Assembly: GCA_002342805.1 (NCBI GenBank)
Contig: DDQW01000063.1
Location: 44,419 to 58,638 of the forward strand
Direction: 5' to 3'
DNA: 14,220 nt
DNA from: Clostridiales bacterium UBA2432
GTDB lineage: Bacteria; Bacillota; Clostridia; Lachnospirales; Vallitaleaceae
A program made the position numbers and the translations under genes. The notes under the pieces were generated by a model that searched no databases, was not told where the DNA came from, and worked only from the letters and a program-made list of their open reading frames with translations. Positions within the stretch are counted from its first letter, which is position 1; every line of letters begins with the position of its first letter. Below are positions 1 to 5,765 of this stretch, piece after piece.

Positions 1-8
1 AAATAAAA

Positions 9-626
9 TTATTCTTCGTCGTCAGCACCGATAACAGGCACTTCAGCATCAACATCTTCGTCTTCGTCTTCAATAACTTCTTCTCTTGCTTCAGATAGAA
101 CAACAATAGTTGAATCTGCAGGAGTGATTACGTGGTAACTCTCACTTTTGGACATATCCAAATCTTTTACTTGGATAGAATCACCAATTTGTAATCCTGC
201 TAAATCGACATCAATATGATCGACAAGATCTTGTGGTAATGATTCGTATTCGATTTCTTGTAAGTATTCACTGATAACAGAATCAACCGGTGTTTCTTCA
301 CGGTTCAAGAAGTTAATGTGTGCACTAACTTTAACTTTCTCACCTGCTGTAAGTGCTTGAAAGTCAATGTGTTCAATTTTGTTTGTAAGTACTGTACGGG
401 AAACGTCTTTTAACATAGCTAATTGTTCTTCACCGTTAATAGTTAACTGTACCTGTGCACCTACAGAGTTTGTTCTTAGAAAGAGCATTGCATCACTTTC
501 ACTTAATTGTAATTTGACTGGACTTTCTAAGTTCTTTCCGTATAGAATGGCAGGAATAGTTCCGTTTTTTCTAAGTTGTTTGCCGTTCAGTTTTTCGTCG
601 CGTTTTTCACTTTTTAATACTGGCAT
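9..626 (-). CDS. rplY: 50S ribosomal protein L25 / general stress protein Ctc
   Basis: Ribosomal protein that binds 5S rRNA in the large subunit. The 205-residue length is that of the long Ctc/TL5 form: an N-terminal L25 beta-barrel (about 1-92, with the typical GxxPAxLYGK-like stretch GTIPAILYGK) followed by the TL5-type C-terminal domain (about 95-185). The protein ends in a strongly acidic tail (about 180-205, rich in E and D), common in this form. The start is fixed by AAGGAGG at 632-638 on the minus strand, 5 nt before the ATG. It is transcribed alone, divergently from the flavodiiron gene, from a sigma-A-like promoter at 690-717, and its leader contains a 12-bp hairpin (646-672). In Bacillus, ctc is a sigma-B stress gene; I see no sigma-B motif here. 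The gene stops 8 bases from the window edge, so its terminator is outside. Confidence 0.95.
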   Translation of the reverse strand: MPVLKSEKRDEKLNGKQLRKNGTIPAILYGKNLESPVKLQLSESDAMLFLRTNSVGAQVQLTINGEEQLAMLKDVSRTVLTNKIEHIDFQALTAGEKVKVSAHINFLNREETPVDSVISEYLQEIEYESLPQDLVDHIDVDLAGLQIGDSIQVKDLDMSKSESYHVITPADSTIVVLSEAREEVIEDEDEDVDAEVPVIGADDEE

Positions 627-645
627 ATAAACCTCCTTATGGTAG

Positions 646-672
646 CGGATATAGATATCTTATCTACATCCG
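646..672 (-). promoter_or_regulatory. Hairpin in the 5' leader of the L25 mRNA
   Basis: Read on the minus strand, CGGATGTAGATA, a 3-nt loop AGA, then TATCTATATCCG form a 12-bp stem with one G-U wobble. It lies between the predicted promoter (690-717) and the ribosome binding site (632-638), about 8 nt upstream of the latter. There is no U-run, so it is not a terminator. It could stabilise the mRNA or be a protein-binding or autoregulatory site; the function is unknown. Confidence 0.6.
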
Positions 673-689
673 TTTTTATCGCTCAGTAT

Positions 690-717
690 ATTATATCATT
701 ATATGGTCGAATGTCAA
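690..717 (-). promoter_or_regulatory. Sigma-A-like promoter for L25
   Basis: On the minus strand a perfect TTGACA (712-717) is followed after 16 nt by a perfect TATAAT (690-695). The expected start of transcription is near 683, giving a leader of about 57 nt. Confidence 0.7.
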
Positions 718-735
718 ATTTTCTTCGCCATTACC

Positions 736-764
736 TTGAATTTATATATCAAATAAGCTATAAT
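736..764 (+). promoter_or_regulatory. Sigma-A-like promoter for the flavodiiron gene
   Basis: TTGAAT (736-741), a 17-nt spacer and TATAAT (759-764). The expected start is near 771, giving a leader of about 53 nt. Its -35 box lies 18 bp from the divergent L25 -35 box. Confidence 0.7.
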
Positions 765-769
765 ACAGT

Positions 770-784
770 TAATAATCATTATTG
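770..784. promoter_or_regulatory. Candidate Fur/PerR-family box at the flavodiiron start site
   Basis: TAATAATCATTATTG is a 7-1-7 inverted repeat. By eye it matches 11 of 14 arm positions of either the PerR box (TTATAAT-N-ATTATAA) or the Fur box (TGATAAT-N-ATTATCA). It covers the predicted transcription start, where a repressor would block initiation. Flavodiiron genes are known PerR targets in Clostridium acetobutylicum. AT-rich sequence makes chance matches possible. Confidence 0.4.
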
Positions 785-823
785 TTTAAAATAATGAAGT
801 AAATTGAAATGGAGAGATATATT

Positions 824-2044
824 ATGAAACCAGTTAAAGTTAGTAACGGCATTTACCAATTATCGGTTGCTGTTGAAGATATTTTATTTGAAGGTATATG
901 GGAAATCCCAAAAGGCGTTACAGTGAATTCTTATATTGTTAAAGGTGAAAAAACAGCCATTATTGATGGCGTTTGTGGATGGGATGGTGTTCCGGAAACA
1001 CTGATTAAGATGCTCAATGACATTGATATTAATCCCGAAGACATTGATTATTTGGTTATCAACCATATGGAGCCAGACCATTCAGGATGGATTGAAGATT
1101 TCAAAAAAATAAGAAGTGATTTTGAGATAGTATGTACTGAAAAAGCAGCAGCTTTACTTGAGCATTTTTATCAACATGAAGAAAATATTAGGGTTGTTAA
1201 AGATGGAGATTCATTAGACCTTGGTCATGGACGTGTGTTAGAATTTTCAGAAGTACCTAATGTGCACTGGCCAGAGACAATGATGACATTTGATAGTCAG
1301 TCAAAAACTCTTTTCCCGTGTGATCTTTTCGGGACATTTGGAATATTTGACGGACATTCATTTGATGATCACTTTAATGCAGATGAACATCCCTTCTTTG
1401 AAGAAGAAGGACTAAGATATTTTTCTAACGTTATGGCGACATTTTCTTCACAAGTTAAAAAAGCAGTTGAAAAGACGGAAGCATTACCTGTTGAAGTCAT
1501 TGCTCCTGGGCATGGTTTAATTTGGCGGAAGAATATACAAACAATTATTGATGCATATAAACGTTATATTGACTATAGTCTGCATTACGGTAAAAAAGAT
1601 GAAGTTATGATTTTGTGGGGGTCTATGTATGGAATGACCGAAAAAGCTGTTTATCATGTGGAAAAATACTTGACAAATAAAGGCTTAACAGTACATTCAC
1701 ATCGAGTTCCGGAGACTTCTTTGGGGCAGGTGTTAACATCAGCCCTTGCATCGGCAACCATTATTGTTGCTGCACCTACATATGAATATAATATGTTTCC
1801 ACCAGTCGCAGCCGCATTAGAAGAAATCGGGCGTAAACGTATTAGCCACAGATTAAGCTATTGTTTTGGGTCTCATGGGTGGGTTCCAGGAACTGTCAAA
1901 GAACTGAAAGATATCATAGAACGTACACGTATGAAGTGGAAACTTGTTGAAAGCTTTCAATTTAAAGGCGAAGCGAACCAGGAGGATTATAGCCGGATTG
2001 AGGCTGATCTCGATTCTTTAATCGAAGAAATCAATGCATTGTAA
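824..2044 (+). CDS. fprA: Class A flavodiiron protein (FprA family), O2/NO reductase
   Basis: Soluble cytoplasmic enzyme of 406 residues that reduces O2 to water and/or NO to N2O. The N-terminal beta-lactamase-like domain (about 1-250) carries the di-iron ligands: H81-x-E83-x-D85 in the NHMEPDH motif, H148 (NVHWPE), D167 (PCDLFG) and H230 (APGHG). The C-terminal flavodoxin domain (about 258-406) starts with the FMN phosphate-binding loop GSMYGMT. There is no rubredoxin or NADH-oxidase extension, so electrons must come from separate rubredoxin or reductase proteins. An in-frame ATG at 809 is possible, but the GGAGAG at 811-816 with 7-nt spacing selects 824, which gives the usual MKPVKVSNGIY start. 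It is a single-gene unit with its own promoter, a possible PerR/Fur box and a strong terminator at 2068-2102. It fits an anaerobe that must deal with oxygen. Confidence 0.93.
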   Translation: MKPVKVSNGIYQLSVAVEDILFEGIWEIPKGVTVNSYIVKGEKTAIIDGVCGWDGVPETLIKMLNDIDINPEDIDYLVINHMEPDHSGWIEDFKKIRSDFEIVCTEKAAALLEHFYQHEENIRVVKDGDSLDLGHGRVLEFSEVPNVHWPETMMTFDSQSKTLFPCDLFGTFGIFDGHSFDDHFNADEHPFFEEEGLRYFSNVMATFSSQVKKAVEKTEALPVEVIAPGHGLIWRKNIQTIIDAYKRYIDYSLHYGKKDEVMILWGSMYGMTEKAVYHVEKYLTNKGLTVHSHRVPETSLGQVLTSALASATIIVAAPTYEYNMFPPVAAALEEIGRKRISHRLSYCFGSHGWVPGTVKELKDIIERTRMKWKLVESFQFKGEANQEDYSRIEADLDSLIEEINAL

Positions 2045-2067
2045 AAGTTTATAATTCCTAGTATAAT
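2039..2067 (+). promoter_or_regulatory. Candidate promoter for the epimerase-ohrR operon
   Basis: TTGTAA (2039-2044), a 17-nt spacer and TATAAT (2062-2067). It overlaps the flavodiiron stop codon. The predicted start near 2074 falls inside the left arm of the flavodiiron terminator, so transcripts from this promoter would not form the full hairpin. Confidence 0.5.
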
Positions 2068-2102
2068 AAAATGGTGTCAGAACTTTAGTGACACCATTTT
2101 TT
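2068..2102 (+). terminator. Intrinsic terminator of the flavodiiron gene
   Basis: Perfect 12-bp stem AAAATGGTGTCA / TGACACCATTTT (2068-2079 and 2089-2100) with a 9-nt loop, ending in a T6 run (2097-2102). The next gene's ribosome binding site begins only 4 nt later. Confidence 0.88.
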
Positions 2103-2118
2103 AGAAAGGAGAATGTGT

Positions 2119-3141
2119 ATGAAAGCTTTATTTATTGGAGGGACCGGAACCATAAGCTTATCAATTAGTGAACAACTTTTAGATTTGGGATGGGATGTAT
2201 ATATTTTAAACCGTGGACATAGAGAGCATGACTTAAGTGGAGAAAACTTACATTTAATTCATGGAGATATCAACGATGAAGATCAAATTGCTGAACTTAT
2301 TAAGGATTTAGCCTTTGATGTTGTTTGTGATTTTATAGCATTCGTCCCTGAACATGTACAACGTGATTTTCGCTTATTTGCAAATAAGACAAAACAATAT
2401 ATGTTTATAAGTTCGGCATCAGCCTATCAAACTCCCTTATCAGATTTTCGAATTACAGAAGGAACACCTTTATCAAATCCAAATTGGAAATATTCACGAG
2501 ATAAAATTGCATGTGAAGAATATCTAATGAAGCAGTATCGCGATACAGGATTTCCCATTACAATTATTCGACCAAGTCATACCTATGATCAACGTTCAAT
2601 TCCCTTAGGTGTACATGGAAAAATGGGTGGATGGCCAGTGGTTCAACGAATCCTTGACGGGAAAAAAGTCATTATTCATGGGGATGGCACATCACTTTGG
2701 ACCATGACACATTCCCGTGATTTTGCAAAAGGATTCATCGGCCTAATGGCTAATATTCACGCGATTGGAGAGGCCGTTCAAATTACATCAGATGAGTCTT
2801 TAACATGGAATCAAATCTATCAAGCAATAGCGGATACCTGTAATATGCCCTTAAAAGCGATTCATGTAGCGTCGGAATTTTTAGCTGAAACAAGTGATTA
2901 CGACTTTGAAGGTGGACTATTAGGGGATAAAGCAAATTCTGTTGTGTTTGATAATCGTAAATTAAAGCGTTTAGTCCCTGAGTTTGTTGCAACAACACGT
3001 TTTGATCAAGGGATTCGCGAGTGCATTGAATATCATTTGTCCCATACAGAACTTCAAAAAGAAGATAAGGAATTTGATGACTGGTGTGACCAAGTCGTTG
3101 AAGCGATTAGTCAGGCAAAAAACAGCCTACATAAGGAGTGA
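2119..3141 (+). CDS. NAD(P)-dependent epimerase/reductase, extended SDR family
   Basis: Cytoplasmic Rossmann-fold protein of 340 residues. It opens with a dinucleotide-binding loop GGTGTIS at residues 7-13, a variant of the usual GGTGFIG. Serines in SSASAY precede the catalytic pair Y125/K129 in YSRDK, as expected for an extended SDR. The C-terminal half should bind the substrate. The substrate cannot be read from the sequence; relatives are annotated as nucleoside-sugar epimerases/dehydratases or isoflavone-reductase-like proteins. AAGGAG at 2106-2111 selects the ATG at 2119 over an ATG six bases earlier. The stop codon lies within 10 nt of the OhrR-type regulator, whose ribosome binding site is inside the end of this gene, so the two are cotranscribed and probably translationally coupled. 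A redox-stress link is inferred from that pairing only. Confidence 0.85.
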   Translation: MKALFIGGTGTISLSISEQLLDLGWDVYILNRGHREHDLSGENLHLIHGDINDEDQIAELIKDLAFDVVCDFIAFVPEHVQRDFRLFANKTKQYMFISSASAYQTPLSDFRITEGTPLSNPNWKYSRDKIACEEYLMKQYRDTGFPITIIRPSHTYDQRSIPLGVHGKMGGWPVVQRILDGKKVIIHGDGTSLWTMTHSRDFAKGFIGLMANIHAIGEAVQITSDESLTWNQIYQAIADTCNMPLKAIHVASEFLAETSDYDFEGGLLGDKANSVVFDNRKLKRLVPEFVATTRFDQGIRECIEYHLSHTELQKEDKEFDDWCDQVVEAISQAKNSLHKE

Positions 3142-3151
3142 AGCAAAGAAT

Positions 3152-3580
3152 ATGGACGAAAAAGCACTTAGACTTGACAATCAATTGTGTTTTCCTTTAT
3201 ATGCAGCATCTAAAGAAATCATTAAACGTTACAAGCCACATTTGGATGAAATTGGCTTGACCTATACCCAGTATATAACCTTGCTTGTATTATGGGAACA
3301 TAATGACCTAAATATTAAGCAATTAGGTGAAAAACTTTTTTTGGATTCGGGAACATTAACGCCGGTAGTGAAAAAGCTGGAAGCCCAAAAGTTGGTCAAA
3401 CGAAGTCGATTGCCGGAAGATGAACGTAATGTCATTGTGGCTTTAACAGAAAAAGGACTGGATTTAAAAGTAAAAGCGCTAAAAATTCCCTATGCCATGG
3501 CAAAAGAAATGAATATAAACGAAGAAGAAGCAAAGGTATTATATAACGTTTTGTATAAAATTCTTGACAAAACGAAATGA
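3152..3580 (+). CDS. ohrR: OhrR-type MarR-family organic peroxide sensor/repressor
   Basis: DNA-binding winged-helix dimer of 142 residues that senses organic hydroperoxides through a single cysteine. C13 lies in LDNQLCFPLYAA, and Y17 and Y27 occupy the places of the two tyrosines that hold the reactive Cys in Bacillus subtilis OhrR (C15, Y19, Y29). The recognition region LDSGTLTPVVKKLE and the wing PEDERNV follow the OhrR pattern closely. No other Cys is present, so this is the one-Cys type that must react with a small thiol. The open frame runs upstream to 2984, but the extension overlaps the epimerase and has no family similarity. GGAG at 3135-3138 is 13 nt from the ATG, a long spacing; translation is probably coupled to the upstream gene. 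No ohr peroxidase gene is in the window, so the target is unknown. The epimerase promoter is an obvious candidate for autoregulation. Confidence 0.9.
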   Translation: MDEKALRLDNQLCFPLYAASKEIIKRYKPHLDEIGLTYTQYITLLVLWEHNDLNIKQLGEKLFLDSGTLTPVVKKLEAQKLVKRSRLPEDERNVIVALTEKGLDLKVKALKIPYAMAKEMNINEEEAKVLYNVLYKILDKTK

Positions 3581-3587
3581 ACAAAAA

Positions 3588-3616
3588 AATAAAACTGGCT
3601 ATAAGCCAGTTTTATT
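3588..3616. terminator. Bidirectional intrinsic terminator between ohrR and the small minus-strand gene
   Basis: Perfect 13-bp inverted repeat AATAAAACTGGCT / AGCCAGTTTTATT with a 3-nt loop. On the plus strand the stem runs into TTTTATT. On the minus strand it is followed by a T7 run, the stronger signal. It serves two convergent genes. Confidence 0.88.
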
Positions 3617-3622
3617 AGAGTT

Positions 3623-3769
3623 TTATTTTTGTTGAGCGCGAATCTTTGATTCGAATTCAACAGGATTTTCACATTCTTTTTCAAGATCTTTAACTTCTTT
3701 GTCGATGAAATCATAGTCAATTTCAAGACCAATAGATTCTAGTTTTTTAATTACTTCTTTATACGTCAT
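3623..3769 (-). CDS. Small hypothetical protein, 48 residues
   Basis: I do not recognise this protein. It starts MTYKEVIKKLESIGLEIDYD and ends ESKIRAQQK. The gene is well supported: GAGGAGG at 3776-3782 (minus strand) is 6 nt from the ATG, and the stop is followed 7 nt later by a strong terminator on the same strand. The product is highly charged, with alternating K and E/D and one Cys (residue 33). It has no signal peptide or membrane segment and looks largely helical. It is convergent with ohrR and divergent from the amino-acid permease. The near-ideal ribosome binding site and simple AT-ending codons suggest good expression. It could be a small regulatory or structural protein; no function can be assigned. 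Confidence 0.75.
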   Translation of the reverse strand: MTYKEVIKKLESIGLEIDYDFIDKEVKDLEKECENPVEFESKIRAQQK

Positions 3770-3874
3770 ATAATACCTCCTCGTATTTATGATGAGATAG
3801 AAACAATAGTAAGATTATTTAAATTACTATAATATAATTGTATCAAATAAAGAAAAAAATACAAGGAGAATATT
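3770..3874. promoter_or_regulatory. Divergent promoter region of the small gene and the permease
   Basis: AT-rich spacer of 105 bp. On the plus strand two overlapping TATAAT boxes (3828-3833 and 3833-3838) could serve the permease, but no good -35 box is visible. On the minus strand TTGATA (3841-3846) with a weak TTTAAA (3818-3823) at 17 nt could serve the small gene. An imperfect 18-bp dyad (3825-3842) overlaps the plus-strand -10 boxes and ends in AATTGTA. Confidence 0.4.
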
Positions 3875-5206
3875 ATGGAAACTCTTAAAAAAAAGTATGG
3901 TTTGTTTACAGCCGTTGCAATGGTTGTCGGTGTTGTTATTGGATCAGGAGTCTTTTTTAAAGCGGATGATGTTTTAATGTTAACTGAAGGAAATTTGATC
4001 TTAGGGCTCATCGCATGGGGACTTGGAGCTGTTGCCATGATATTTGGTGCTTTAGTTTTTGCTGATTATGCCCATCGCATTGAGAAAACAAATGGTGTGG
4101 TTGATTATTCAGAAGCTGCTTATGGGAAAAAAGCAGGATATTTAGTAGGTTGGTTTAATTGGATTTTGTACTTTTCCCCTTTAACAGCAATTTTGGCATG
4201 GGTGTCAGCAAGATATACAGTTACTTTGTTTAAGCTAGGTGACTCAAACCCAATGATGGTTTGGTATATTTCGATTGTTTACTTACTGTTAATCTACGTT
4301 ATAAACTCGATTGCGCCTAAAATAGCAGGTGATTTGCAGGTTGGGACAACGATTATTAAACTGATTCCCTTAGTCCTTATTGCTATCGTCGGTATTATTT
4401 ATGGGATCATTCATGGCATGACCTATGATAACTTTCTTGAAGCATCCTATACAGTAAGAGGTAAAAGTAACACGCTTGCCTCGGCAGTTGTAGCATCTGC
4501 ATTTGCCTATGAAGGATGGATTGTTGCAATCACTATTAACAATGAGATTAAGGATTCAAAAAAGAACCTTCCGCGGGCGTTGGCTTTTGGTACGATTATT
4601 GTATTTCTAGTATATATTACTTATTTTTTAGGTATTGCGGGTGTGCTTCCCACGACAGAGATTGTGAACCAAGGAGATGAAGCGGTAACTATTGTAGCAA
4701 ATATATTGTTTGGACCGATTGCGGCAGTATTATTAACTGCATTTGTCGTTATTTCATGTTTGGGGACCCTTAATGGACTTGTATTAGCCAATATTCGGGG
4801 TCCGTACGCGCTTGCCATAAGGGGACAAGGTCCCTTGCCTAAAGTGTTGGCAAAAGTAAATCAAAAATTTCAAATGCCTTTGCGAGCGGCATTTGCTTCA
4901 GGAATCGTTTCTTTTACATATTTATTTTTATGGTATGCAAGTCTTAATAATCTCTTTGGTCGCTTTATTGCAATCGATGAGATTCCAATTGTATTAGTTT
5001 ATGGTATTTATATCTTTTTATATGTATATGCCATACGTAAATTTGAAGATTTGGGCTTCTTTTCTCGTATAATTAAACCTATTATAGCAATATTAGGTGC
5101 CATGACCATTGTTTATGGTGGCTTGTTAAATCCAAGCATCGGAGTATATTTGTTCATATCCCTTGGTGTTTTGCTGTTCGGATTGTTGTTTTATAAAAAC
5201 AAATAA
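3875..5206 (+). CDS. APC-family amino-acid permease
   Basis: Integral membrane transporter of 443 residues with about 12 hydrophobic segments, the usual size and layout of amino acid-polyamine-organocation permeases. The first helix carries the substrate-binding loop GSGVF (23-27), and the sixth-helix region contains ASAFAYEGWIVA, as in LAT/SteT-type exchangers. The substrate is not determinable; neutral amino acids or an amino-acid antiport would fit the subfamily. GGAG at 3866-3869 lies 5 nt before the ATG. It is divergent from the 48-residue gene and followed closely by ridA. There is no terminator between them, so read-through into ridA is likely. A RidA partner is consistent with amino-acid catabolism, which is inference. 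Confidence 0.88.
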   Translation: METLKKKYGLFTAVAMVVGVVIGSGVFFKADDVLMLTEGNLILGLIAWGLGAVAMIFGALVFADYAHRIEKTNGVVDYSEAAYGKKAGYLVGWFNWILYFSPLTAILAWVSARYTVTLFKLGDSNPMMVWYISIVYLLLIYVINSIAPKIAGDLQVGTTIIKLIPLVLIAIVGIIYGIIHGMTYDNFLEASYTVRGKSNTLASAVVASAFAYEGWIVAITINNEIKDSKKNLPRALAFGTIIVFLVYITYFLGIAGVLPTTEIVNQGDEAVTIVANILFGPIAAVLLTAFVVISCLGTLNGLVLANIRGPYALAIRGQGPLPKVLAKVNQKFQMPLRAAFASGIVSFTYLFLWYASLNNLFGRFIAIDEIPIVLVYGIYIFLYVYAIRKFEDLGFFSRIIKPIIAILGAMTIVYGGLLNPSIGVYLFISLGVLLFGLLFYKNK

Positions 5207-5214
5207 GATATAAT
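5186..5214 (+). promoter_or_regulatory. Candidate internal promoter for ridA
   Basis: TTGTTT (5186-5191), a 17-nt spacer and TATAAT (5209-5214) span the end of the permease gene and the start of the spacer. The predicted start near 5221 would leave a leader of about 44 nt. Confidence 0.4.
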
Positions 5215-5264
5215 AGTATTAACATTGAAATTGCGGAGAATATATTTTGAATGGAGGTGACATG

Positions 5265-5645
5265 ATGCCCAAAAAAGTAATAAAGACACTAACAGCGCCA
5301 GGAGCCATTGGCCCATATTCTCAGGCTGTACAAATCGGTGATTTTATTTACACGTCAGGTCAAATTCCTGTTAATTCTACAACAGGAGAAATTCCTGAAG
5401 GAATTGAAAATCAGACACAACAATCGTTAGAAAATATTCAAGCTATTCTTGTCGAGGCTGGATTGACAATGGAAAACATTGTTAAAATGACTGTTTTTTT
5501 GAAGGATATGAATCATTTTAATCAGGTCAATGAAGTATATGCTTCGTTTTTCAAGGAACCATATCCTGCAAGGTCAGCGGTTGAAGTAGCTAGGCTGCCA
5601 AAGGATGTATTGATTGAAATTGAGGCTATTGCAAGTTTAAAATAA
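5265..5645 (+). CDS. ridA: RidA family reactive imine/enamine deaminase
   Basis: Cytoplasmic trimeric enzyme of 126 residues that hydrolyses reactive 2-aminoacrylate and related imines made by PLP enzymes, releasing the keto acid and ammonia. The family pattern is complete: APGAIGPYSQAV near the N-terminus, YTSGQIP, then YPARSAVEVARLP with the substrate-carboxylate-binding arginine R103, and the closing IEIEAIA. GGAGG at 5253-5257 supports ATG 5265 (7 nt) better than ATG 5262 (4 nt). A TTG at 5247 with a GGAG 8 nt upstream is a less likely third choice. It follows the amino-acid permease by about 58 nt and may be read with it or from its own promoter (5186-5214). No terminator is visible after it. 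Confidence 0.95.
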   Translation: MPKKVIKTLTAPGAIGPYSQAVQIGDFIYTSGQIPVNSTTGEIPEGIENQTQQSLENIQAILVEAGLTMENIVKMTVFLKDMNHFNQVNEVYASFFKEPYPARSAVEVARLPKDVLIEIEAIASLK

Positions 5646-5658
5646 CGACATTAAAAAC

Positions 5659-5676
5659 AAAATGAACAAAATGAAC
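5659..5676 (+). repeat. Two direct 9-bp repeats upstream of the EET operon promoter
   Basis: AAAATGAAC occurs twice without a gap (5659-5667 and 5668-5676), and AAAATTGAC (5679-5687) is a degenerate third copy running into the -35 box. The position just upstream of -35 suits an activator or UP-element. The response regulator encoded in this operon is a candidate binder (inference). Confidence 0.4.
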
Positions 5677-5681
5677 AAAAA

Positions 5682-5701
5682 ATTGACAATTATTTGTCAA
5701 T
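5682..5701. promoter_or_regulatory. Inverted repeat (candidate operator) over the EET operon -35 box
   Basis: ATTGACAA (5682-5689), 4 nt, TTGTCAAT (5694-5701): perfect 8-bp arms. It covers the -35 box and most of the spacer, so a bound protein would block RNA polymerase. The arm and gap geometry resembles Rex operators (TTGTTAA-N4-TTAACAA in clostridia) but two positions per arm differ. Confidence 0.45.
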
Positions 5702-5711
5702 ATAATATAAT
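5683..5711 (+). promoter_or_regulatory. Consensus sigma-A promoter of the EET operon
   Basis: Perfect TTGACA (5683-5688), ideal 17-nt spacer and perfect TATAAT (5706-5711). It is preceded by A-rich sequence that could act as an UP element. The expected start is near 5718. Such a strong promoter fits an abundant lipoprotein, and it would need control, consistent with the dyad overlapping it. Confidence 0.8.
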
Positions 5712-5719
5712 TCACCTAT

Positions 5720-5733
5720 CAGACATGAGTCTG
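5720..5733 (+). promoter_or_regulatory. Short hairpin at the 5' end of the pplA transcript
   Basis: CAGAC-ATGA-GTCTG forms a 5-bp stem with a 4-nt loop, within a few nucleotides of the predicted transcription start. It could protect the 5' end from decay or be part of an operator. Confidence 0.35.
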
Positions 5734-5765
5734 TATAAATGTATATTAATTATGGAGGTAGTTAC

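Noticed and set aside
2984..3151. N-terminal extension of the OhrR reading frame
   Set aside because: It overlaps the epimerase gene and lacks family similarity; OhrR similarity begins at the ATG at 3152.
5247..5264. TTG start for ridA
   Set aside because: A GGAG lies 8 nt upstream, but the GGAGG at 5253-5257 and the usual RidA N-terminus favour ATG 5265.
5682..5701. Firm call of a Rex or FNR operator
   Set aside because: Arm length and gap resemble Rex, but two bases per arm differ from the clostridial consensus, and FNR spacing does not fit; kept only as an unassigned dyad.
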